64,000 nt of DNA from Lucifuga dentata. Its lineage: Eukaryota; Chordata; Actinopteri; Ophidiiformes; Bythitidae. Position 1 is the first letter of the stretch, and every line of letters starts with the position of its first letter. Location of the stretch: assembly GCA_014773175.1 (NCBI GenBank), contig VXCM01005987.1:1-64000 (forward strand). The letters are read 5' to 3'. Below the pieces are notes generated by a model that saw only the letters and a list, made by a program, of their open reading frames with translations, searched no databases and was not told where the DNA came from. Below are positions 1-13,567 of the stretch, piece by piece. The position numbers and the translations under genes are program-made.

Positions 1-644
1 GACAGAAAGAGAGCGGGGGGGAGAGAGAGAGAGAGAGAGAGACAGAGAGAGAGAAAGAACAAGTGATGATGACTAGATAATAGTGAACAGATAAGGATAA
101 TCGTGCACGGGGACGAGCAAATTATAACGCACAAGTGTAAATACAGGCATAAAAACCTAATATACAAAAAAAAGAAGACGAGCGATGAAGCACCAGTATT
201 TCTCACCATCACCAAAATCTGAACGATTCATTCTGCAGCATCGACCAGGTCAAAGGTCACCGTGTTATCAGAGGAGGAAAACATGGAGAACTCAGACTGA
301 AGCTACAGAACTTCCTGTGTGTGTGTGTGTGTGTGTGAGTGAGACGCGGACGGATGGCTGCTGCAGGTTTTCGTGCCGTGCGGCTCGTTAATCCTGCGTG
401 TTTGGAAGTGTTGGCCGCCGCTAATGGGACAGACATAAACACAAAAATGGCGCTCTGCTCGGCCTCGCCGCGCCGCCAACTACTTCACTTCCTTTCTAAC
501 AATAACAACAAAAACTTTCAGCTACCTGATCAAAAAAGCCTCAGAAAGGCAAATTAAAGTATAAATAAAAGTCTACGCTGATAATTAATGAAGTCTATGT
601 CGTTAGTTGTATTCTTTTATTTTCGTGTAAATTTTAAGTTATTC

Positions 645-717
645 TGTTATTGGATGTTGGCAGTAGCGTAAATATTTATTGGGCTCAGACATACAAAATC
701 ACCGGTATGGTCCTTTA
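645..717. mobile_element. TTAA-MITE, right-end fragment
   Basis: The terminal motif GGTATGGTCCTTTA at 704-717 is preceded by GGGCTCAGACATACAAAATC, matching the right end of the older subfamily of the TTAA MITE. The left part is missing. Confidence 0.6.
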
Positions 718-820
718 TGGATTGTTTCTGAGGTTTTGTGTTGATGACTGAAGTGTGCGTGTTTACTGCTATAACAGTAAAGTTTTTTTAAATTGTTATA
801 ATTACAGCCGTTGTAACTTT

Positions 821-1196
821 TGCTGCGTTCGAGTTACCTCAAAAGTCGGATTTTTCCGAATTCCTACTTGGAAAAATGCGTTGGAACGGCACTTGAAGTC
901 GGAGCTCTGGCTGGGAAACTAGGACAAAATTATGAACCCCGACTTACTGAGTATGACGTCACTCAACATGGCGGCGCCGTGGAAGCGAGCTTTGTGAATG
1001 GAAATGATCAGCTAAAAGGCGAATAAAGTATAGTTTCCTACATGACATTAAAATAAAAAGGTCAAAATATGTTGCCATGGTAACTATCTATGTATAATAA
1101 CTGTTTGTCATTGATACGCAAGTGATTAATTTCAGAATAGAAGTCAGAACTTCCAACTGGGAAAAATCCGACTTCCGAGGTAACTCGAACGCAGCA
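821..1196. mobile_element. TIR element with TGCTGCGTTC ends, copy 1
   Basis: The left end TGCTGCGTTCGAGTTACCTC and the inverted right end (GAGGTAACTCGAACGCAGCA, 1177-1196) form terminal inverted repeats; similarity continues for about 50 bp. The internal GACGTCACTCAACATGGC block and Pro/Arg-free interior show no coding potential. A related copy is at 37158-37714. No clear target duplication was found, so the superfamily is left open. Confidence 0.75.
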
Positions 1197-1220
1197 CTTC
1201 ACCCAAACGTTAGTCTCTAC

Positions 1221-1414
1221 CTTCGTCTGAGGTCCTCGGCGACGGCGGCCCTGCAGCTGAACAGGTACGCCCGCAGAGACTGCAGCTGCTGGCGGAGACG
1301 CAGCACGGCGCTCAGAGGCTCGCAGTGCTCGTACAGACACGGGTTCAGCTGCTGGACGTCCAGCAGAGGCTCCTCATACACGAACTCCAGGAACTCCTTC
1401 GCCTGTTTGGACAC
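1221..1414 (-). CDS. PLEKHM3: PLEKHM3 coding exon 4 (last exon inside window)
   Basis: The acceptor GTTCAG precedes 1414 and the donor GTAGAG follows 1221. The exon is 194 bp, starts in phase 0 and ends in phase 2. It encodes [16 protein letters not shown] followed by AVLRLRQQL and [13 protein letters not shown], a block highly conserved in PLEKHM3. No continuation exon is visible in 1-1220, so the remaining C-terminus is outside the window. The exon sits between two MITEs, each less than 40 bp away. Confidence 0.93.
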
Positions 1415-4400
1415 CTGAACGAGTGAATCAGAAGACAGATACTGTAAAAAGTTTAAAGGACCATACCACCCATTCTGCATGTTTGAGCCTAATATATTCA
1501 GTTTTCATACATGTTACGTTACTGACAATCATTTCCCAAAGGATAAAACCGTATTTCAGCTTTCCTGATATTTTGCTAAATCTCTTAATCTTTCAAAATC
1601 AAATATTCAAGTGATACACCCACCTTAAAAATCCATGTTTCTCCTGCTAATAGTTACACAGCCTTATGAAGTCACGGTCCTTTAAATTTTTCCATAAACG
1701 CAGGTCTTCTTTTGGGACTATATTCCCCGGTGGAGGCATACATTCACTCCACGCTTTTTATTGAGCTTAAACACTAAAATTACATAACTTCTAAAAAAAC
1801 CTGAATACACGTCTTGTTGGTGATGATGGATTACCTATCCCAAGAACGTTTACAGTATCAACAAGTTGATTTTAATAGCAGAATGAACTGAAACCAATGG
1901 AGGTCTGGAAGGTAGGAAAAACATTTTTAATTCACCGTTCCAGTAGTATGCTTTGGGAAATGATTGTCAGTAATGTAACATGTATGAAAATTGGATATAT
2001 TAGGCTCAAACATACAAAATGGGTGGTATGGTCCTTTAAGTAAAATTCAGAAAAAGTCAGCAAAATATGATGCAAATCAGTGTGTGTTTCCATCAACTGC
2101 TGTTATGCAAATAAGCAGCATGACAATTACATTTTCTAAAAAAATAAATAAATAAAAAAGCTCAGGTAATTAGTCCAGTCCATCCCATAATATTTTCCAT
2201 CTGGACACCTTAGATTAATTTACTGTTTGTGACAAACAGCATAAACCAAGATCAAATTGTCACATTATTTAAAAGTTCGTTCAAAGTCAGTTTAGCTCAT
2301 TGTATGAGAATCAACTGCTACAGGAAGCAGAAGTATTGTTGCTATGGTTACCTGGAGTTTAATATCAGCAGTTGCTGTTGACTAGAACTATGTTTAAGGT
2401 GTCCTGATTTATGATTTATGATATATTTATTTGATGGATACCAGCATATCAAAAAATATTAGACATGTATGAATCAAGTGAAGGATTCAGTAAAGTCATG
2501 AAGTATTAAAACAAAATAAAAACATGATAATCATCTAAAAATGTTTGTTACAATTAAAACCAAACTTACAAAACTTCAGCGACTTTTAATGGTGAATATT
2601 ACAGAGTGGAATTTAAATCTGTTTTTTTCACCACCTTGTGCTTATTGGTGTCCCAGTTGTGCAGCAGGCGTGCGGGGATGAGGAAGGCGTTGTCTTGGTG
2701 ACAGCTCTGACAGTAGTACCAGCCGCTGTAGTAACACACTTTGGCTTTTCCTCGTGAAAGGCCAACCGGACGCTGACAGCCTGCAGACACAGTTCATGAG
2801 TAAAGTGGTTCGTATCATGACGTTCAGAATAAAACAATAATCATTTTAGATGATAAAACTTTGTCATATCGTGATATTGACAATAGTGCAGCGTGATAAC
2901 ATACTAAAGCATTTTCATAACAAAAACAAGAAAATAAATATGTCTGAAAGTAGCAGCTCAGCATATGATGAATTATTTCCTCTGCTGTTTGACATGCTTC
3001 AGCTACAAGCTAACTGGCTAACAGCTAAAGTTGGAAACACAACAAATTAGTTTCTGCACCTGAAGCAGAAACACCTGGTGAATACCAAGGAAGTCACATG
3101 AGGAGGAGAGGCAATCAAATGATTACAGACACAAAACAAACAGGAAGTGATGCTGACTCAGTCAAGCATAGCTGCAGTGTTAGCTAGCTGTACTTCCTGT
3201 GACAGAACAAGCTAAAGGTGGAGTGAAATTAGCAAAGCGGAGACTTTTTATTTATTTATTTATTTATTATTTTTTTATGCCGACTTTTTTATCAGTGGTG
3301 ACTTGTTGTGATGTATTAACTGTGTTAGCTTAGCTGCTAACAGTGTTAGCTTAGCCGCTGTGCTAACTTCAGATGAGTTCTTGGCTTGTGGTGGATTTGG
3401 ACTTCCATCAACTGCTAGCTTAGTCGCTACGCTAACTTCAGATGAGTTCTTGTCTTGTGGTGGATTTGGACTTCAGAGCGTGTTTAAGTTTAGCGTCATA
3501 GAGGCTAATTAGCATTATAACCTGCCAAAGGTCAGATCTGATGACATCATCAGTCATTTTATTGATGTTTTATAACGACTGAAGACGAGCAGCTGNAGGT
3601 CAGATCTGATGACATCATCAGTCATTTTATTGATGTTTTATAACGACTGAAGACGAGCAGCTGTTTCTACTTTACACTGATTCATTTTTACTCATGTTGG
3701 TACAACTTGCAGTATTATTTACTTCTGCCGTCATTATGACAACACCATTCAGTGTCACATTGTTTATATCATGAATATCATCATAAAAATATCATGATAT
3801 CGCTCTAATAGCGTCTGAGGTTGTCCCATGGATAACCTGGTTTCTGCTCTTCCTCTAGTCACAACACAGAGACTTCAATGAAAACGTTTTGTCAGACAGA
3901 AAGGACTGACAGAGACTCGGCTCTTTTCAGTCTGAATGCTGAGCCACCGCCGCTTTGTCTTCAAGGCTCTTTAAAGCTCCGTCTTCGCCTAAACACCCGG
4001 ACACGGTGTGTGATCACACACACAAACACACCCACGCCACAGCGCCGTGACAGGTGTCCCGTATCCACGATCTACCGAGACATTTGTCCTGGAGGAAGAA
4101 AACAAGCGAAGACAGGCCAGGAAGAAGGGAAAAGGAAGATTGTTGTCTGGGTAGAGAAGAGAAGAAGCCTGGACAGCTAGAAAAAAAAGGACAGAAAGAG
4201 GAAGAGCGTGTCAGCGCTACTTCAACGCAAAGAATAACAGACTGGACAAGGGAAAAAATAAAAAGAAAGGATGAGATGAGGCTTGGAAGAGATAGGAGGA
4301 AAGAAAAGATGCAAGATCAAAAAAGAACATAGAAGGTTTTTCATCTGCTTTCCAATCTTAAAGGAGGATCAGAAAAAGCCAGAGACAATGGTCCAATCAG

Positions 4401-7400
4401 CAACGAGTACATTCCTGCTTTATCTCCCAGAACTCAACTCATCTGCAGCCTGGACCAGACCGATGTTAATGTACTACACACATGCTGTGCACACAGTTGC
4501 TACACAAGCTGTACGACTCGCATATGAGCTCACGACGCAACTTCAGCTTATATCTTAGTCTTTTTCCACTCAGGGCCTATAGAAAAGAAAAGCTCTGCAC
4601 ACTTGGAACTGATGCAAGTAAAAAGCTTTAGTTTAAGCTTTCAGTCATAGAGCTTCTTCAGGCATAAATTCAAACAAGCACTTATGTCTTATAGGAGCTA
4701 AACACCATAATAAACTAAACTAAACTAAACTAAACTACACTCCCTACTCAGCATTATAACACCTTAAAAACTACTGACAGCAGCTAGAATTGAGCAGATT
4801 AGCATTTTATGCTGCCGACACAAAATGTTGACTTTACTGCCCCCAAATTTTTGTAGGTATTGCATCTTACAAAGGAAAAAAAAAGTCATAGTAACCAGAC
4901 AGAATCATGCTAAATAAGCACGTGATAACTGAAGCTCATTCATAAAGCTTCACTTACGTTAATCAGCGCATCGGTGTTCCATTAGCGACACGTGATCAGG
5001 TGTGTCACAGGTAAAAGCCGATAAGATCAGCGTGTAAATGTATAAAGAGTCACGTTTTATATGTTTTTATTAGTCGCTGAGCTATAATGTAATGCAAATG
5101 CAGAAGCCAGATGTAGGAGGTTAATTATAGCGGTGTGCTCAGGATCTCGTTGGCGTGGATTCTCTTTCACAAAACCACAATCCAGTCAACCGAACAACAC
5201 GAAGCTCTGTGTCACGGCGAAGGAGCTTGACCACCGGGCCAAACGCCGCCTGAACTTCCTGTGGCTCTGCTGCTGTCAGGCCCAGCGGGAGCAAAACACG
5301 CTGGAAAACATATGTAAATGAAACTACCAACCTTTACGCTCGACCTCAGCTTGTATCTGATGTGGAGGAGCCGTGGCTGCAGATGGAGGCATGCCACGGC
5401 TGCAGCCGTCTGTAACACACTTTAGGCCGCCGTGTAAAAAGCCTCAACAGACGAAATAACACGGAACAGAAAAGTTCAACGGTGCCGTCAACACGGGACA
5501 GTGAAGCAGACATTTCCACACTGTAAAATGTGACAAGCTGATCTTGCTTTAAAAAATCTAGGAAACCAATTGAAAAAGGAAAGTAAATATAACTATTAGT
5601 CTTAAGTTTAGACTTTATGACTACTTCAACTTAAGACTATATAGTAAAATTTAAATTTAAAATTTAAAACTATATAGTAAAATTTTAGTAAAATTTATTA
5701 AATTTAAAATTTAATAGTAAAATTTAAATTTTTTAATTTTTAATTTTTAAAATTTAAAATATTTTAATTTTTTTCTAAATTTTAATTTTTTTAAAATTTT
5801 TTATTGAAAAAATTTAATGTTTTAAAAAACTTTAATTTTATTTTTTTAATTTAAATTTTTTTATTTATTTATTTTTAAAATTTACCTACCCTTTTTCAAA
5901 GGCAATCATTTTCCTAGATTTTTTAAAGTAAGATCAACTTGTCACATTTTACAGTGCAAAGAGCACACATTTAGCGTGGTTCTGTTATCGTTATAAAAAT
6001 ACATTTTACTTCTGGTTTTTGTAGAAAGCTGAATTTTTAAGTAATAGTAATTTTAGTAATAGTAACTAGTAATTTTCATCAGAAAAAACCCTGAGGAACA
6101 GGGTTAAAAGCAGCCATTATGACGCCCGGGACCAACTCCAGTCCTAAACCAGTGCCTTGCTCAAGGACACTGACAGGAGAATTAAGCCTAACATACATGT
6201 TTTTGATGGTGGCAGAAACTGGAGGAAACCCACACAGGCATGGCCCTGCCCCAGCCGGGAATCGAACCCGGGACCTGCTGTGAGGTGACCATGCTAACCA
6301 TTCAGCCACCGAGCTTCTGAACGGCTTTTAGATTTTCTAAATCAGTTTTCTCTGGTCTGAATCAGAGACTAAATCGTTAAAATTCTGGTTTCACACAGGA
6401 AAACATCCAATCAAACTAAAAGCTATCAGCAAAAGTCATGTAACAACACTCTCTCTGCTGATTGGTCAGGAAGAAACTCCAAACAGGAAGTAGTTTCTAT
6501 GGTGTCAAAGTAAATCAGAGTAACAAACATGAATGTGGATCCTTTCCTAGTCATAGCATCATGTGATCCATGAAGAAGAAAACTATGACAGCAGAAGCTG
6601 AATCACGTGTGGAAAACCACATGCTGCTTCACATGATGTGAAGAAGACGTGCTGCCTTCACACGCTGAACATGTTGACAACATATAGCACACGCTAACCT
6701 GAGCACGTGTTGGCTAAGATTGACGTGTTTCCACATTTAACAGCGTCCGTTCCACATTCGGCGTGAAATGGACGCAAACTAAACGAAGTTAGGCTTAAAT
6801 GAGTCAAACATCATTTCATCATCAACCAGGAAACGGAGAGAAAAGCAGCATGGACGTAACGTCACACTGCTTCCTCCATTTTTAACATGCGGTAACAACT
6901 GCTTCGCCTGAACGCCTCTGATCCTTTATGAGCGTTTCTGGGAGGAAGAGAAAGAGGAGAGAAGGAGAGATGAATGGGAATTCAAACACAGCTCAAAGGT
7001 CTGCCGATTGTACCGCGGCGCTCTGTAGCCAGGAAGGGTCACTTTGACCCTCCTAGTGAGAGAGAGAGAGATGACATCAGGGCAAAGGGGGCTCGTGCTT
7101 TCATCTGCCCGCCAGCGGTTCAAACCACCACACCTCTGAGAGGACACGCCGAGAGTATGAGTGTGTGTGTGTGTGTGAATTAAAACAGAAAAGACGAGAG
7201 ACCCCTTTTGCTTTGATGTGTCTCATTCACAGTGACCAAACACTCAAATAAAAATGTGACAAATGGGGAGAAAATGNAGAGAGAGAGAATCGTTTATGAG
7301 AACCCATCTCGTACTTCCTCTGGTCCCCCCATATCTCCTGATTCCCACGTGAGACTCCGTGTGGGGCAGATCTACTCGCCGCGTTGGAGAGCCTGAGAAC

Positions 7401-10400
7401 ATGCTCCGGTGCACCGACACGGGTCACGCTAACCTGAGAACACACTCCTCACATAATACGTGTGTGTGTGTGCGTGTGTGTGTGTGTGTGTGTGTATGTG
7501 TGTGTGATGAGGGGTGATGGCGAGGCACGGTCTTCAAACGAAATGCCAACCATTTCCTTCAAAAGGAAAAACACAGCAACACTTCCCAAGTGTAATTAGT
7601 TGAATACATTTAACATTTTGATGTTAAATAAGCGGCGCTGGGTATGTATGGATGGGCGTGGCCTGCATATGCAAAGCAAAGACTTGAAATGGGTTCAAAG
7701 AGAAAGTCGTGGAAACTCAAGGAGCATGCTGAACATTATTATAAAGAGATCTCGTTTAGCATCGTGGTGTCATATATGAATAATCACATATGCATTTGCT
7801 GGTTTGATGAAAGAGGCTTGTGGGAGTTCAAGAGCCAATACTAAAACCAACCAGATCACCTTTAGTTTTAATACGGCCGTTTAAGATCTGTGGATCGTTT
7901 GCTCTGGTCTGAATCAGGAACTAAAGCAGGGATCCCTAACTGGCGGCCCGTGGGAAAAATGCAACCCGTGGGTCCTATCTATCAGGCCCTCAGATGACTT
8001 CTCCAAAAAAAATAAAAATAAAATAAAATAAAAAAAAATTAAAAAAATTTGTATTTTAGTCGTACTTATCTCTGGATTGCGTGGTCATAAAACATCATGC
8101 TTGGTCTCATTTTGTTCAGGAGAAGCATAGAGATTTGTATATCTCCATTTTATTGAGAAATGGTGATTATAAAATATAATGACTGAACAGGAGAATGGAG
8201 CTACATGCTGAGAACGGGACCTATCTATCAGGAGCGTATCAGTCCAATATTCTGTTAACACACACATGAAGTGTGTGCTAATAATAACCCTAACCCGATG
8301 GATGGATGGATGGATGGATGGATGATAGATGATACTGTATTCATCCCTGTAGGGAAATTGTTTTGCAGCGTAAAAAAAACACATGGCATTTTGTCATGAC
8401 ATCCTATTATTACATTATGTGCTATAGAGCTGGCGAACATAGGAATGACTTCCTGAGAACATATAACCACACGCTAACCTGAACACGTATTCATCTGAAC
8501 ATGTGTTAGCTAAGATTGACACAGCATCTGCTGTGTCTAATCAAAGGTTTTGTTTTCCGTTCCACAAGTTTAAGGGGGATATCTGAAGAGAAAAACAAAC
8601 ATTAATGCAGCTGTAGTTTAGCATCGTTAACCACAGCCAACCCCTCCACTCTCCGTCAATCAATAGATCAATAGATTACGTGGTTGTTGGTGCAGCACTA
8701 GTGTGGCTCATGTTGATCCTGGTATCCTGAAAACGGTCTTGATGTGGTTGTTTTAGTTGTTTTTTGCACTTTCAGACGTAAAGTTTAGAACTAAAGCTGG
8801 GTTTTTTGCTGTTCCAGACAAAAGACGACCACCGTGAAGGAATCGTGGCGATATCTTTGGTCACGGCTCCAAAATGGCGGTCCTACGTTGCACCGTGAGA
8901 GAGGTTCAAAGATGGCCGTTATAACAGTCTTATCACCAAAGATAGTCTGACAGAGTCAGAAAGTTAGGATGCTATGACCTGTCTACAAACCAACCAATAG
9001 GAACGCAGCGTGAAACGACATTCTGGTCAAAGTGACGCTGTTAGCACCGTTAAAACAACAACAACAACAACCAAACTGAAGAGACGGAGGCAAAACGTGA
9101 AACGGAATTTGTGGGACTGTAAGAAAGAAGAGNAACAACCAAACTGAAGAGACGGAGGCAAAACGTGAAACGGAATTTGTGGGACTGTAAGAAAGAAGAG
9201 CTGTGGCAGCAAAAGCATGTTTATATGACGTCTCCTTCAGCCGTTACCATGACGATCGTAGATGATGCAGCACAGAGAGAAATAGCGGAGGAATCACAGG
9301 TTCTGGCTGAGTAACGAGCCGGTCCATTCTCCTCCTCCTCTTTGCAGTTTTTTTTATACACAGAAGACAAAGTTAGCTTCTTGTTTAGCTTCATTATTTT
9401 CCACAACAGCGACGCAGATGGACGAGGCGCCGACGCCATATTTTCTTTCAACTTGCATCGCAGCCAATCAACATACAGTCTACACGCATAAAACTCAATG
9501 TCATAACCACGTCTGTCGCACAATGTGCAATGGTATAACGAATGAATAATGAGCCTTAAAGCAGGAAGTATTGGTGAACTACGCGCTTCCTGGTCATATT
9601 TCAGCTGTGCTTCAAACGGTGAAAATGATGGAAGACCAGCTGAAATCTCCGTCCATCTGAACCATCTCAACCAGCATTTTGATCTTTGATGTTTTCTGAC
9701 CGTCTTGTTTCTCTGTTTTTTACCTTTCAGAGTTCTGATAAACGCAACGAGACCTTTTGAAAAGCATTTCTGGATTAACTGGATCATTCAGAGTCTCCGT
9801 ACAGTTGAAGGAGGGACACAAAGAGGCAGAAATGGAGACAAAAAAGAGTGAAAATGAAAAGCTGAGGCAGCATCGGGGACAAACAGTCAAACTGAGTCTG
9901 AATGAGCTGGTTAAAGAAGAAATAAAGAGGAAGAAAAAAGGAGAAAATGAATGGATTTAGAGAGCAGATATGTGTGTGTGTAGAAAATGGACGTATCCAG
10001 CTGTCCCTCCTGTCCAGCTTTACTCAGAAACCCTCAATCAAACGCCTCGGATCACGTCTGACCACCGCAGCATCCACAGGCCGCTTTCATTCTCCCTCAT
10101 TCATCCATTTTTTCCTCTCCTCCGGTGCGTTAAGCCGACCAATTATCATCAGTTGCCCCTGGACGGCCTCTGTCCTTGTTCCTGTTTCAGCTGGCCTTTC
10201 AAACAGCCCTGCATTAATAAGCCAGTTGTTACAAATGAAAAGGGAGGTGAGCGCTGATTATTCAAAGCCCTCCTCAGAGCGAGAGGAAGTCCACGTTTCA
10301 CGCCCAGAGAGAGCAAAAGCACCGCCCGCCATTTACAGGCCGTCCGAGGGTCTGGTATGAAGATTAACGGGAATAAGAAAGGAGAGGCAGCAATGCTCCT

Positions 10401-11086
10401 GATATGGGAAAAGGTTAAAAAAAAATTGGGAAATAGACAAATCTGACTTTATGTAGACAAAAGAGCATGTTTATGTTTGATGCTGACTTGTTGCTGGACT
10501 TAAGAATGACACCAGAACCTCCAATTTATCTGTTAATTTCTTTTTTTTATACGTATAGTTGGTGTCTATTTTCAATAGACCGCAGATGAAAATTAGCTCT
10601 AAGCTAATTCTGGTACAGTACATACTTTATTTATGTGTAACATCTACATGATCCCTTTTACAGGACCATACCGCCATTTAGCATGTTTGAGCCTAATATA
10701 TTCAGTTTTCATACACGTAACAATCATTTCCCAAAGCATACTACTGGAACGGTGAATTAAAAATGTTTTTCCTACCTTCCAGACCTCCATTGATTTCAGT
10801 TCATTCTGCTATTAAAATCAACTTGTTGATACTNNNNNNNNNNNNNNNNNNNNNNNNNNNNNNNNNNNNNNNNNNNNNNNNNNNNNNNNNNNNNNNNNNN
10901 NNNNNNNNNNNNNNNNNNNNNNNNNNNNNNNNNNNNNNNNNNNNNNNNNNNNNNNNNNNNNNNNNNNNNNNNNNNNNNNNNNNNNNNNNNNNNNNNNNNN
11001 NNNNNNNNNNNNNNNNNNNNNNNNNNNNNNNNNNNNNNNNNNNNNNNNNNNNNNNNNNNNNNNNNNNNNNNNNNNNNNNNNNNNNN

Positions 11087-11141
<55 letters not shown>

Positions 11142-13518
11142 CAAAAAAAGCAGAATTTTATTAGAATTAGCAAAAAAATTATCAGGAAAACTGAAATACA
11201 GTTTTATCCTTTGGGAAATGATTCTCAGTAACGTAACATGTATGAAAATTGAATATATTAGGCTCAAACATGCAAAATGACCGGTATGGTCCTTTAAATA
11301 AATAAATAAAAAATACTCACAAAACCTCTCCAAACCCAAAACCAGGAGTTAAAAAAAAAATTGGTTTGTCACTTTAATTTTTTTTCTTTGGCTGATATAG
11401 ATGAAGAAATCAAGGAAATGACCAAATCTCTGCCATGGTACAGCAGGGAGCAAAAGAAAACTCTGAAATATTCCTTTTTTTTTTTTTTTTTTTTAAAAGG
11501 ACCATACAAGTGATTTTACATGTTTGAGCCCAATAAATTCTACCTGCATACACAAAACTTTGAAAACTTGCATTTTCATACACAAAACTGTATTTAAGTT
11601 TCGCCAAATCCCCTAATCTTTCAAAATCAAATGTTAAGGTGTCAAATCAAAAATTTTACACACGATTGTAGGAAGTACGGTCATTTTAATTTCTCAGTAA
11701 AAGTTGTCTTCTCCTGGGACTATATAAGATAAGATAAACCTTTATTTATCCATATTATTGTGCCAAGGTTTCTCAGTAGTACAAGTTACGTAAGGTGCAA
11801 TAAAAACAATAGAAAAAATTTTTTAAAAATTCCTAGCGGAGAAGTACATTTTCTTCTGTGCAGCTCCATGTTGAATCAGTTTAATAAACTAACTTTGACA
11901 AAAACATAAGAATGCTGTTTGTTCTGCTGGCAGATTTCTTCTCTCAGAACATTTCAAGTCTCTAAAAGCTGACTTTTATATATTTTATATACTAGAATAA
12001 ACTGAAACCAATGGCAGTCTGGGAGGTAGGAAAAACAATTCTAAAAGGTACCGTTCCAGTAAATTTTTTGAAAATAATTGGCAGTAATGTGATGTGTCTA
12101 CAGGCTGTATATATTAAAACCACCAGTATGCTCCTTTAAGGTTACTAACACTAATACTGTCATCTAGTGGAAATTTTATTTTTAGGTGAATTTCAGTTTG
12201 AGTTCAAACACGAGTGACACAAATATTTAACCGATTTATAAACGACTATACAGTTTACAGTAATACAGTTCTACAAACTCTGCTGTGATTAATATTCATC
12301 AAAACAGCAGGAAGACAACCTGCAGACAAATAAAACCTGAAACTCAACATAAGTGGATAAATGTGTTTTAATGCAGCAGTGGAAAATCTTTTTAAAAATA
12401 TTTTTAATAATCTTTTCTGGGTGGTTTTTGCTCCTGTCACATTTTTATCACTGTGGCTCATTTTTCACTGTAGCTGCAAGTCCTGCAGCTCTATGGAAGC
12501 AGCACCATCATGGCTATATGTAGGAAGAACTCAAAAATGTATTTTGTGTAGTATAACACAGTTATAATGTCATAAATCATAAAAAAAAACATAAGTTGAA
12601 TTTCTTTGATAATTTATTTTAAAAAATTGAAAAAAGATGTAATCTATATATATATACAACATTTTTCTAAGCGCCCACAAGTGTTACCAATACTGGAAAA
12701 ATAAAAAATTAAAATTAAAAAAAGGGACTATACATACTGAACTATTTACATTTTTACAATCTATAATCTTTATAATCAATAGGCTTAGTGTGCCTGTGCA
12801 GTCTGCATTCAGCCAATGACTTGCTGANCTATAATCTTTATAATCAATAGGCTTAGTGTGCCTGTGCAGTCTGCATTCAGCCAATGACTTGCTGAATTGT
12901 TGTCATGTGACTGTTAAAGAGACCAGAGGTGCTCCAGGTTTGCTAGTTGCGGCGAAAAACGCAGAATTTGTTGTTTTTTACAGAATTTGGATTGTATAAA
13001 GCATTTATTTTTAACAAATTTTTAAATGAGACATTTATAATAAAGTGATTTTGAGGAAATACTCTTTTAAGCTTAGATTTGGTTACGTTTCCTTATGGAA
13101 GTATTAGACGCACATGGTTAGTTCAAGAACCGTCAGAAATTTGAAAACCTGATGATAATTTTGATTTTTAAAGTTTCTGGTTATGACAAATGGTGTAATT
13201 TTGGTGATTGTTTAAAGAAAACATGCCTTTCAAACCCACCGGCGGGTTTTGGGGTCCACGGCAGATAGAATAAAAAAATTAAAAAAAAAAAGATTACCTC
13301 AACTACAATTATGGTTTTAACTCATTTATGGTCACGTTACTCTGTGTGTGTGTGTCAAGTGTGTCACAGGTAAAGCTGCTGTCTAAGTGTTATTGACATG
13401 TTAAATCAGCAACAGAAATTCTCCATTTTAAAGCTCCACATTAAAAAAAGATTTACATGAATATATGATGATGAATATATGTAGCATCCAGATGATACAA
13501 ACATCTGGTTCACAAGGG

Positions 13519-13567
<49 letters not shown>

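Noticed and set aside
1423..1614. Recurrent peptide [20 protein letters not shown] in many frames
   Set aside because: It is the translated terminal repeat of the TTAA MITE, seen wherever the element occurs, not a gene family.
6235..6318. Possible tRNA gene
   Set aside because: A- and B-box motifs are present, but no acceptor stem pairs and a SINE body follows; it is a SINE head.
9221..9787. 188-codon minus-strand frame
   Set aside because: No known domain, odd composition, no splice or promoter evidence, inside a repeat-rich intron; treated as chance.
10763..11339. Three long open frames across the N run
   Set aside because: They consist of unknown residues and poly-Lys/poly-Phe from the gap and adjoining poly(A).
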